From assembly GCA_047974405.1 (NCBI GenBank), contig JBKECI010000063.1, positions 7,638 through 71,637 of the forward strand: 64,000 nucleotides of DNA. Reading direction: 5' to 3'. The number at the start of each line of letters is the position of its first letter. Within the stretch, counting starts at the first letter, position 1. The translations under genes were made by a program, and so were the position numbers. The notes beneath the pieces are model-generated. The model saw nothing but the letters and a program-made list of their open reading frames with translations. It made no database searches and was not told the DNA's origin. Positions 45,204 to 53,859 of this stretch are shown here, piece after piece. The DNA is from UPXZ01 sp047974405 (GTDB lineage: Bacteria; Bacteroidota; Bacteroidia; Bacteroidales; Paludibacteraceae).

Positions 45204-48200
45204 ATGAAAAACACTTTATCAAAATTACTCCCCCTATTGTTGCTTTTACTGTTTGCGCACGCAGAGACCTATGCGTACGTGCCTCGAACAAAAAAGAGCG
45301 ATGCAAAATATAGGTACATATCTGAAGAGCAAATTATATTTGCAAAACAGAGCAAATATACCTCGCCTATTGACAAAAGGGTGCGACAGCCCCATTACAA
45401 GTATCAGCAGATTTTAATGAGAAACTATCCCTTTCCCGCTACTCCTGATTATACTGCTCGCACCCCCTTTCAAGAGACCAATACCAACCTGTTTTCGGCA
45501 AAAGAGGATACCGATGAACTCTTTAATGATATTTTCGCCTCGGCAAGCCCAATGATGCGCGCCTCTGCCACTACCGATGATGACGAACTCCCCGGTGAAC
45601 CGGGACAAATGCCCATTGGCGATGGAATGTGGCTGTTGCTTGGTGTTATATCTCTATATACTTTAGTCAAAAGAAAGCATTTATCTAACCTCCTAAAACT
45701 TTCAAATATGAAAAAGATAAGTTTACTTTTTGCTTTATTATTTACCTTAATCTCTCAAATTCAATCAGAACCATATATTAGAGATGGGGGTGGATTGGGT
45801 AAATACGGTTATTTTGAAAAAGACGCTGTTACTGCTACATCCACACCTTTTTGGGTAGCAAACGGAGGATACGAAAATATATATCGATACGGAGTTAGAA
45901 GTTGGATAAATGGCAATGAGAACAATTATGTTTATAGCAGTATTTTTGCGAGCTGTAACGGAGGAGATGCTGCTACAGACAACTTCAATCTGTCGTTAAA
46001 TACCGGCAGTACAGTCCATTCTTCTGTTTTTGTTGAGTATTGTGGACCATCTTATTCTCATGGAGATATGAGTCCTACGAATGCTTGTTTTAATGAACGT
46101 TCATTTTTTGTGATGGACTTAGTGCCAAAAACGGATGCTTTGTCAAGTGAAATCAATAAAACAGCCGATAATAATGTAGTGCTGACGTTTACACTATCCA
46201 ATAACAATACTTCGGGACAATATTTAAACAGACTATGGATATCTAATGACGGAACTGCCGTAGAGACAACCGATATTCAAAATGGTGCATTTTGGGTGTA
46301 TTACGAGGCTGCCACCGGAAGTGAAACCTTTGACGGGACTGAAACCTCAAAACAATTATATGGAAACTATAATGGAAATTCAACAAGCGACAATTCGTAT
46401 GGTCACGATGCTTTAGGGATATCTATCCCTCAAAATACTACAGGAGGGTTGAGATGTTATGTTGTGCTGAAGGGGTCTTTACTAAATTCAAGTGCAATAG
46501 GAAAAACAATCAGAATGTCTATTATTGCAGACGGCATCAACATTACACCCAATAGAGACAGTAATTATTCATTGATGAAATTGGATAAAACTCAACCAAG
46601 CACAAGTTATTTAACCGTGGCTAATAGTTCCTTGTATTACCGCTCCAAAGCAACCCCCGTAGCGTGGAACTCCCCCTCTAATTGGGAAACTTCCACCACC
46701 GAAGGAGGTACATATACTTCGGCAGTTTTGGCTCCTTCTGCTGCTACCATTGCAAAGCTTACAGTAACAACCGGACATACGCTGGAGGTGTCAAACTCCA
46801 TAGCCACACCCGTATCAACCAATTTTATCGTAAACGGAATTCTTGAAATGAAGAGTGGCGCCGTAGTTTCTACCGCTCCAACGTATGGCGCAAGCTCTAC
46901 TTTAAAATACAACACCGGAGGAAACATTACCACAGGGAATGAATGGACAGCAGATGCCACCACATTGGGAGCGGGCTGTCCGCAAAATGTGGAGGTGGCA
47001 AGCGGTACCGTAACCATATACATTGCTACCATCGAAACAGACCCTAATGGAACCGATATTATGGAAAGCAAGTATTATATGGTAGGTAATTTAAATGTGT
47101 TGAACGAAGCAACTTTGTATTTGGATATGAGAGACGGTGCAAAACCTTGGAATCAGAAAGGACTAAATATAACGGGAGATATTAATAATGCCGGAGCAAT
47201 TCAAATGTCGTCAGACTGTCATCAGGCACTTTCCTGCGACAATTTTACAAACACCGGACAAACAACGTTGTCTTCTCACTCTAACGGGGGCGATTTATAT
47301 ATTACCGGCAATTTCAACAATAATGCAGCAAACGCTTCCAATGTCAATATCAACGGACGAGCCTTGATAATGACCGGCGACAAAGATCAGACAGTTGGCG
47401 GTTCTGCTACAGGAACTTATGAAATAGACTATTTTATTGTATCAAAAAACAATAATGGAAAAGTGGTAACCTTACAGCACAATTTACTTGCAGATGGTGA
47501 AGGAAACGGACAGTCGGGAGGGGGAGCTGTAACAGTAGAGGGAGCCATTTTGGATATTAGCGGAAGAACTGTTCAAATAGCAAGAAATTCTTCCGGTTAC
47601 TATTCCACAATTACTACCGATGCAAATGGAAGTATCCGTACAAACGTTCAATCCAAACTTTATATTTTAGGAGATGAATCAAGCCCTAATGTAGGTACTT
47701 TGCGTTTTGACCAGTCTATTCCTGGTACAACGAATGTAATTGGTGTTTTCAGGCTAAATCGTTCAAATGCTCAAGCACAATTGAATGTCGCCAACGATTT
47801 TATAGTGAGGGATTCGTTAAAAATTCAACAGGGGAAATTAAATAGCTCGGCAAACATCATATTGGATTCTGTTTGTACGGCAACGCTCTCTTCTACCAAT
47901 ACTACGGCAGCTCTTACGGTAAATAATCTTATCTTTACCCGTTCATTGAATAATACTGCCGAATTTTACAAAAACGGAAGAACACTGACTATTAACGGAA
48001 AAGTTCGTACCAAAGTTCATTTCGCCCGTTTGGGTAAGTGGCATTTTATTTCATTTCCTTATGCTGCCACACTGAAAAAATCGGATGGTATCACTGATGC
48101 CACTATTGGTTCAGGGGCAAATGGAGGCGATTGCGCGGTGTATTGGTACGATCCTGCTAAAAGAGCAACCAACGTTTCGGGGTGGACTCAATTTACAGGC

Positions 48201-49301
48201 ACATCGCTCGAAAAAGACAAAGGTTACATCATAGCAAAAAGAGAAGGGACAGACGCCTTCGATTTGGAACTTTATTTTGATAGCAATGTGGATGGGACGG
48301 ATGGCATGTTCAATTCAACAGCATCTAGAACCCTTACGTTTACCGAAAACGGAAGTTCGGTGTCGTGCAACGAGGGGTGGAATTTCATAGCCCACCCACT
48401 CTCTGCCGCAGCTCAGCCGTCGCTTACAAACGGAGAGTTTGCCTACAACTACGATCCATCGTTAGATACTTACAAGCTGTGGTATTATGCTTACAATGCC
48501 GGATATACCTACGGTTCGAGTTCATTCAAGCCGTTTACCTCTTTCTTTGTGAAAACTCCCGATGCCACAACTCTCGGCTTATCTTATTCGGGATATTCTA
48601 ATCCACAAGGGGTGGTTCGAAGAAAAATAGTAGTTCAAAGCGCTGAATCAGAAACTATCATTCCTTTGTATTTAACAGTTAACAGCGTTAAATATGAAAC
48701 GCTTGTACGCGTGATACCCGATGCAACAACAGGGCAAGATGCTCTATACGATGCTCCTTATACTCCGCCTATGTCATCGGCTACGCCTCGTCTCTATTCT
48801 TTAATAGGTTCGATACAGTATGCTTTAAACAGTGTTCCTCTGAACAGTACGGTACCGGTGGCTTTACGAGTGCCTGCTGCGGGAATATACGGTTTTAGCT
48901 GGATTTCGCCCACCAACAATGTGCGGGCTACATTGACCGATACTCAAACTTCTACCGTAACCGATATGACAACCGTATCAAGTTATGAATTTGATACATC
49001 AACTTCGGGAGATATATCAAATCGTTTTTACATAAATATTCTGCAACCTATGCCTACCAGTATTGACATTGAAAAAGGAGGTAACATACCATTTGATGTA
49101 TTTGCAAAAAACAGGGAAATAATGGTAGAAAAACTGACAAAAGATGGAGTGGTAGCTCTATACGATATGGGAGGAAAGTTGTTGCAAAAACAGAGTGTGA
49201 TTGCCGACAGGATAACATTACGGGTGCCTATTGCAGGTGTTTATATTCTCTCTGTTACAAATAAAAGTGGCAACTATAGAATAAAGGTAATAGGGCGCTA
49301 A
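45204..49301 (+). CDS. Very large exported protein with two signal peptides and T9SS-like C terminus
   Basis: 1365 aa in one open frame. Residues 1-24 are a signal peptide. The first part ends near residue 160 in GDGMWLLLGVISLYTLVKRKH, a hydrophobic segment followed by basic residues, as in short sorting-tail proteins. A second ATG at 45708 (residue 169) opens a new signal peptide (ISLLFALLFTLISQIQS), after which comes a long region rich in Thr, Ser, Asn and beta-strand (SPSNWETSTTEGGTY, GHTLEVSNS). The C-terminal ~80 residues (VALYDMGGKLLQKQ, then PIAGVYILSVTNKSG) resemble a T9SS type A sorting domain. This looks like a small membrane-tail protein and a large surface protein joined in frame without a stop; translation may also begin at 45708. 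Confidence 0.7.
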   Translation: MKNTLSKLLPLLLLLLFAHAETYAYVPRTKKSDAKYRYISEEQIIFAKQSKYTSPIDKRVRQPHYKYQQILMRNYPFPATPDYTARTPFQETNTNLFSAKEDTDELFNDIFASASPMMRASATTDDDELPGEPGQMPIGDGMWLLLGVISLYTLVKRKHLSNLLKLSNMKKISLLFALLFTLISQIQSEPYIRDGGGLGKYGYFEKDAVTATSTPFWVANGGYENIYRYGVRSWINGNENNYVYSSIFASCNGGDAATDNFNLSLNTGSTVHSSVFVEYCGPSYSHGDMSPTNACFNERSFFVMDLVPKTDALSSEINKTADNNVVLTFTLSNNNTSGQYLNRLWISNDGTAVETTDIQNGAFWVYYEAATGSETFDGTETSKQLYGNYNGNSTSDNSYGHDALGISIPQNTTGGLRCYVVLKGSLLNSSAIGKTIRMSIIADGINITPNRDSNYSLMKLDKTQPSTSYLTVANSSLYYRSKATPVAWNSPSNWETSTTEGGTYTSAVLAPSAATIAKLTVTTGHTLEVSNSIATPVSTNFIVNGILEMKSGAVVSTAPTYGASSTLKYNTGGNITTGNEWTADATTLGAGCPQNVEVASGTVTIYIATIETDPNGTDIMESKYYMVGNLNVLNEATLYLDMRDGAKPWNQKGLNITGDINNAGAIQMSSDCHQALSCDNFTNTGQTTLSSHSNGGDLYITGNFNNNAANASNVNINGRALIMTGDKDQTVGGSATGTYEIDYFIVSKNNNGKVVTLQHNLLADGEGNGQSGGGAVTVEGAILDISGRTVQIARNSSGYYSTITTDANGSIRTNVQSKLYILGDESSPNVGTLRFDQSIPGTTNVIGVFRLNRSNAQAQLNVANDFIVRDSLKIQQGKLNSSANIILDSVCTATLSSTNTTAALTVNNLIFTRSLNNTAEFYKNGRTLTINGKVRTKVHFARLGKWHFISFPYAATLKKSDGITDATIGSGANGGDCAVYWYDPAKRATNVSGWTQFTGTSLEKDKGYIIAKREGTDAFDLELYFDSNVDGTDGMFNSTASRTLTFTENGSSVSCNEGWNFIAHPLSAAAQPSLTNGEFAYNYDPSLDTYKLWYYAYNAGYTYGSSSFKPFTSFFVKTPDATTLGLSYSGYSNPQGVVRRKIVVQSAESETIIPLYLTVNSVKYETLVRVIPDATTGQDALYDAPYTPPMSSATPRLYSLIGSIQYALNSVPLNSTVPVALRVPAAGIYGFSWISPTNNVRATLTDTQTSTVTDMTTVSSYEFDTSTSGDISNRFYINILQPMPTSIDIEKGGNIPFDVFAKNREIMVEKLTKDGVVALYDMGGKLLQKQSVIADRITLRVPIAGVYILSVTNKSGNYRIKVIGR

Positions 49302-49331
49302 GGGTAGTTCGGTCTTTTTATGTAATTCAAA

Positions 49332-49380
49332 AAAACGAAAACATCCACTTTCCAAAAGAGAAAGTGGATGTTTTCGTTTT
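49332..49380. terminator. Bidirectional terminator, perfect 20-bp stem
   Basis: The arms 49332-49351 and 49361-49380 are perfectly complementary (20 bp) with a 9-nt loop. A-rich and T-rich ends allow termination in both directions. It lies between the convergent large surface protein gene and proS. Confidence 0.92.
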
Positions 49381-49399
49381 GTATTCTCTGGACAAAGGC

Positions 49400-50881
49400 T
49401 TAATATGCCCTTGCAAATACGACTCTCTGGCTCGATAACTTACCTGTTACCATACATTTCCCCTCTTCCTTTTCGCCATCTATCAATATACAGCGTATGG
49501 TGGCTTTGGTCTCTTCTTTGATTTTTTCCTCTGTTTCGGGAGTTCCATCCCAATGGCAGAGCAAAAATCCCCCTTTTTCTATTTCTATCTTAAACTCTTC
49601 GTAAGAATCTACTTGACGGGTCATTGCTTGACGATATCGAAGAGCTTTATCAAAAATATTTTGCTGAATATCTTGAAGCAAGCCACCGATGTAAGTTTCA
49701 ATTCCGGTAATTGAAACTGTTTCTTTTGTCAATGTGTCGCGGCGAGCTACCTCTATTGTTCCGTTTTCAATGTCGCGACTACCGATAGCTAAACGCACCG
49801 GAACTCCTTTTAATTCGTATTCGGCAAATTTCCACCCCGGTTTTTTGGTATCGTTGGTATCGTATTTTACCGAAATTCCCAATGCTTTCAATTTGCTAGA
49901 AATTTCCTTAACCTTTTGGGTAATAGTGTTCAATTGCTCTTCGTTTTTGTAAATGGGGACAATCACTACTTGATAAGGAGCCAAATTGGGGGGTAGCACC
50001 AATCCGTTGTCATCGGAATGGGTCATAATCAATGCTCCCATCAAGCGGGTAGAAACCCCCCATGAGGTTGCCCAAACGTAATCTTGCTTATTTTCTTTGG
50101 TAACAAAAGTTACATCAAACGCTTTGGCAAAATTTTGTCCCAAAAAGTGTGAAGTTCCTGCTTGTAGGGCTTTTCCGTCTTGCATCAACGCTTCTATACA
50201 ATATGTATCGAGAGCCCCTGCAAATCGTTCGTTTGCCGATTTTGTGCCACGCAACACGGGAACCGCCATAAAATTTTCGGCAAAATCGGCATAGACATGC
50301 AACATTTTTTCTGCCTCCTCAACAGCCTCTTCCCGAGTGGCATGAGCCGTATGTCCCTCTTGCCACAAAAATTCGGCTGTACGCAAAAAAAGCCGTGTAC
50401 GCATTTCCCACCTGACTACGTTTGCCCATTGATTGACCAAAATCGGAAGATCTCGGTAAGATTGTATCCAATTTTTATAAGTATTCCAAATAATGGTTTC
50501 AGAGGTAGGGCGTACTATCAGTTCTTCCTCAAGTTTAGCGTCGGGATCTACCACCAAGCCTTTGCCATCGGGGGCGTTTTTCAGACGATGGTGTGTTACC
50601 ACCGCACATTCTTTAGCAAAGCCTTCGACATGTTCAGCCTCTTTACTCAAAAATGATTTGGGGATAAAAAGTGGAAAATAGGCATTTTCATGTCCGGTTT
50701 CCTTAAACATTCTGTCCAATTCCTGCTGCATTTTTTCCCAAATGGCATATCCGTAAGGTTTTATTACCATACAGCCTCGTACTGCCGAGTTTTCAGCCAG
50801 ATCTGCCTTTATTACCAACTCGTTGTACCATTTCGAATAGTCTTCGTCTCGCGATGTCAAGTCTTTTATTTCAATAGCCAT
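49400..50881 (-). CDS. proS: Prolyl-tRNA synthetase, archaeal/eukaryotic-type
   Basis: 493 aa, the short form without the bacterial editing insertion. Seen: RGCMVIKPYGYAIWEKMQ (motif 1 area), VRPTSETIIWNTYKNWIQSYRDLP, motif 2 VVRWEMRTRLFLRTAEFLWQEGH, the anticodon-binding domain from about residue 300 (APYQVVIVPIYKNEEQ) and a C-terminal zinc-binding-like tail. It charges tRNA(Pro). It is divergent from dnaB. Confidence 0.95.
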   Translation of the reverse strand: MAIEIKDLTSRDEDYSKWYNELVIKADLAENSAVRGCMVIKPYGYAIWEKMQQELDRMFKETGHENAYFPLFIPKSFLSKEAEHVEGFAKECAVVTHHRLKNAPDGKGLVVDPDAKLEEELIVRPTSETIIWNTYKNWIQSYRDLPILVNQWANVVRWEMRTRLFLRTAEFLWQEGHTAHATREEAVEEAEKMLHVYADFAENFMAVPVLRGTKSANERFAGALDTYCIEALMQDGKALQAGTSHFLGQNFAKAFDVTFVTKENKQDYVWATSWGVSTRLMGALIMTHSDDNGLVLPPNLAPYQVVIVPIYKNEEQLNTITQKVKEISSKLKALGISVKYDTNDTKKPGWKFAEYELKGVPVRLAIGSRDIENGTIEVARRDTLTKETVSITGIETYIGGLLQDIQQNIFDKALRYRQAMTRQVDSYEEFKIEIEKGGFLLCHWDGTPETEEKIKEETKATIRCILIDGEKEEGKCMVTGKLSSQRVVFARAY

Positions 50882-50934
50882 TTTATATGATGATTTTGAT
50901 TAAATCTTTACACTTTAGATAAAATATTATCGTG

Positions 50935-50942
50935 CAAAGATA
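50935..50942 (-). promoter_or_regulatory. Putative -7 box of proS
   Basis: TATCTTTG on the minus strand, 53 nt before the proS start. No matching -33 box at 19-22 nt. Confidence 0.4.
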
Positions 50943-51262
50943 GAGATTTTTACTTGATGTTTCACTATCACAAGGGCTATCCGAAAACAAAAAAACAGAA
51001 ATGCGGTTAATTCTGATTGTTGAACAATGTCGTAGGTACTTGTCGGAAAGCGAAAGGGAGAAAAATGATTTTCGTCAAAAATCTTGATGCTAAAATGAAA
51101 ATATTCGAAACCCCGCTTGAAAAGGCAAAGAGTACCGGACAAGATTGCTCTCAACTTTAAATCAGATTTGTTTCATCGTTTTGGTTGAGCCAATACAGCA
51201 GGCTGTTCATTATTTGTTGAAACCTTTTTGTCTTTTTTCGATACGCTTACTCTAATTTTTTA

Positions 51263-51270
51263 TACCTTTG
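51263..51270 (+). promoter_or_regulatory. Putative -7 box of dnaB
   Basis: TACCTTTG on the plus strand. It lies inside the longer open frame and 26 nt before the ATG at 51297, which supports that start. A TTCG 22 nt upstream is a weak -33 candidate. Confidence 0.45.
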
Positions 51271-51296
51271 AACCCCTTTTTGAAAAACAGAAAAAT

Positions 51297-52871
51297 ATGG
51301 CTGAAAAACGTAATTATAACAAAAAAGAGAGTTTGCCGTCCCCCATACCAGCCAACGAGTATGGAAAACTTCCTCCGCAGGCATTGGAGCTTGAAGAAGA
51401 TGTGCTAGGGGCTGTTATGCTCGAAAAAGATGCTTATTCGATGATTTCGGATATTTTGAAGCCTGTTTATTTTTACAAAACAGCCCACCAGAAAATATTT
51501 GAAGCCATTGTTGATTTGTCGCTGCATCAAAATCCGGTGGATATGCACACCGTAACCGAACAGCTTCGAAAAAAAGGGACTCTTGACGAAGTTGGCGGAC
51601 CTTATGCCATTGCAATGCTTACATCACGTGTATCCTCGGCGGCGCATTTGATTTACCATTCCCAGATTGTAGTTCAAAAGTACATTGCCAGAGAGCTTAT
51701 CCGTTTATCAAGCGATATTCAGACCAAAGCGTTTGACGAAAAAATGGATGTGGATGACTTGATGCAGGAGGCTGAAGGCAAATTATTTGAAATAACACAG
51801 CAAAACCTTAAAAAAGACGTAATACAGATAAATCCTGTAATAAAAGAGGCAAGGGAAAAAATGAAAGAGGCTGCCGGCAGCGATGGCTCAAGCGGTGTGC
51901 CTTCGGGTTTTCATAAGTTGGACGAAATTACTTCGGGATGGCAGAGTTCCGACCTTATCATTATTGCCGCTCGCCCCGCAATGGGTAAAACAGCCTTTGT
52001 ACTCTCTATGGCAAAAAATATGGCAGTAGATAAAAACATTCCGGTAGCGCTTTTTTCACTCGAAATGTCAAACGTACAATTGGTCAATCGTCTGTTGATG
52101 AACGTATGCAGTTTGGAAGGAGAAAAGATAAAAAACGGGGCTCTTACTCCCGACGAATGGACAAAATTCGATAAAGATGTAAACCAACTTTTGGATGCTC
52201 CCATTTTTGTGGACGATACGCCCAGCTTGTCTATATTTGAGCTTAGGAGCAAAGCCAGACGCCTGAAAAAAGAGCACAAGGTCAAATGTTTGATAATAGA
52301 TTATCTCCAATTGATGAATGCCAGTGGTATGACCTTTGGAAGCCGTGAGCAGGAGGTAAGTTTGATTTCCCGTTCGCTCAAAGGATTAGCCAAAGATTTG
52401 GATATTCCCATCATCGCACTTTCGCAGTTAAATAGAGGGGTAGAGGGACGATCGGTATCGGAAGGGAAGCGCCCTCAACTTTCAGACCTACGTGAGTCGG
52501 GAGCTATTGAGCAAGACGCCGATATGGTTTGTTTTATACACCGTCCTGAATATTATGGTATTAAGACAGACCCCGACGGCAATTCAAATGAAGGCATTGC
52601 CGAGATAATAATAGCCAAGCATCGTAATGGGGCGGTTGGAGATGTACGCCTGAAATTCAAAAATATTTTTGCTAAATTTATGAATATTGGCGACGATGCA
52701 GATCCATTTGCAACTCAAAGTTACAGAACTGTGAAGTCTAAAGTATCCACAGGCAGCATTACCGAAGATTATGGTGTTGATTCGAATAATGTATTGACAT
52801 CAGATATTCCGGGTTTTATAAAAAATCCCCCCTTAGGCAATGCCGGTTTATCGGACGAAACCCCTTTCTAA
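51297..52871 (+). CDS. dnaB: Replicative DNA helicase
   Basis: 524 aa from the ATG at 51297; the frame opens at 51228, but the promoter box lies within that extension. Seen: the N-terminal DnaB helical domain (PPQALELEEDVLGAVMLE), linker, and the RecA-like C-terminal domain with Walker A ARPAMGKTAF, Walker B CLIIDYLQLM, SREQEVSLISRSLKGLAKDL, LSQLNRGVEGR and DLRESGAIEQDAD. It unwinds DNA at the replication fork. No intein is present. Confidence 0.95.
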   Translation: MAEKRNYNKKESLPSPIPANEYGKLPPQALELEEDVLGAVMLEKDAYSMISDILKPVYFYKTAHQKIFEAIVDLSLHQNPVDMHTVTEQLRKKGTLDEVGGPYAIAMLTSRVSSAAHLIYHSQIVVQKYIARELIRLSSDIQTKAFDEKMDVDDLMQEAEGKLFEITQQNLKKDVIQINPVIKEAREKMKEAAGSDGSSGVPSGFHKLDEITSGWQSSDLIIIAARPAMGKTAFVLSMAKNMAVDKNIPVALFSLEMSNVQLVNRLLMNVCSLEGEKIKNGALTPDEWTKFDKDVNQLLDAPIFVDDTPSLSIFELRSKARRLKKEHKVKCLIIDYLQLMNASGMTFGSREQEVSLISRSLKGLAKDLDIPIIALSQLNRGVEGRSVSEGKRPQLSDLRESGAIEQDADMVCFIHRPEYYGIKTDPDGNSNEGIAEIIIAKHRNGAVGDVRLKFKNIFAKFMNIGDDADPFATQSYRTVKSKVSTGSITEDYGVDSNNVLTSDIPGFIKNPPLGNAGLSDETPF

Positions 52872-52947
52872 AGGATAAAATCGTTTCGTTTTTCTCTCTT
52901 GATTTTGGAGAACATTGATGGCGTACAGCAAGTTTTAATTATTAAAA

Positions 52948-53625
52948 TCACACAAAAATCCATATAAATACTACTACAAGTATCAATCCAGGTAACATAT
53001 TGACAATTTTCAATTTTTTGATTTCGAGGATATTGATACCGAGTCCGATAAGCAAAATTCCTCCAAGATTGGTTAGCCCCATAATCATATCGTTTGTGAG
53101 AAAGTTGCCGGCAAATACGGCTATCAGCGTGATACCTCCTTGGAAGATAAGTAGCGGGACCGACGAAAATATCACACCCATTCCAAAAGCGGAAGCCAGC
53201 AACGCTGCCGAAAAACCGTCCATCAGAGACTTAGTATATAGCAAATCGGAAGAAATTCCCAATCCCTCGTTGATGGCTCCGATAATGCTCATAGAACCGG
53301 TACAAAACAGTAAAAAGGAGGTTATTAACCCTTCGGTAAATCGTTCGCTGCCTATTTTAAGCTTGTGTTTCAGCCTTTCGCTTACATTCTCCATATGCGT
53401 ATCCAAATTCAGCCATTCGCCCAGCAGCGCACCTATCGTCAGAGACGATACCACTATCAATATACGTTGCATATTGTACACCATCGTTATCCCAATAGCT
53501 ATGGTAAACAGCCCCACGGCTTGAAAATAGATATTTTTAACCCTTTCAGGCATCGATTTTTTGAGAAATATTCCCAAAGTTCCTCCTGCTATAACAGATG
53601 CTGCGTTGATAAGTGTTCCTATCAT
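52948..53625 (-). CDS. DUF554-family membrane protein
   Basis: 225 aa with about seven hydrophobic segments. The opening MIGTLINAASVIAGGTLGIF and the later GLGISSDLLYTKSLMDGFSAALLASAFGMG-type region match the DUF554 (YqgA/YdfK) family. Its function is not established. It converges with dnaB and is divergent from the addB-like gene; a TAATTTTG box at 53690-53697 (minus) might be its -7 element. Confidence 0.85.
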   Translation of the reverse strand: MIGTLINAASVIAGGTLGIFLKKSMPERVKNIYFQAVGLFTIAIGITMVYNMQRILIVVSSLTIGALLGEWLNLDTHMENVSERLKHKLKIGSERFTEGLITSFLLFCTGSMSIIGAINEGLGISSDLLYTKSLMDGFSAALLASAFGMGVIFSSVPLLIFQGGITLIAVFAGNFLTNDMIMGLTNLGGILLIGLGINILEIKKLKIVNMLPGLILVVVFIWIFV

Positions 53626-53859
53626 TGTATGTGGGTGGGCGGTATTGTAATATAATTATTGTGCAAGACTGATAAAAAATTGAGTAAAGCAAAATTACAA
53701 TAAAATGTAGAATAATTGGGATAAAACAGATAAAAATATGTAATTTAGCAAACAAAAAACATTTCATAATAAAAATGTTACAATACATCATCGTTCTGCT
53801 GTTGCACAACAGTTACGGCTTTGTTGTTAAGTTTAATAATTTCTTGAACGTGTTGCCTT

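Larger units (their letters stand above)
50882..51296. other. 415-bp intergenic region between proS and dnaB
   Basis: The gap holds a -7 box for each divergent gene (50935-50942 minus, 51263-51270 plus). An open frame at 50927-51154 on the minus strand overlaps the proS box, has no recognisable motif and is taken as non-coding. Nothing else stands out. Confidence 0.45.

Noticed and set aside
50927..51154. 75-codon open frame between proS and dnaB
   Set aside because: No motif, no start context, and it covers the likely proS promoter box.
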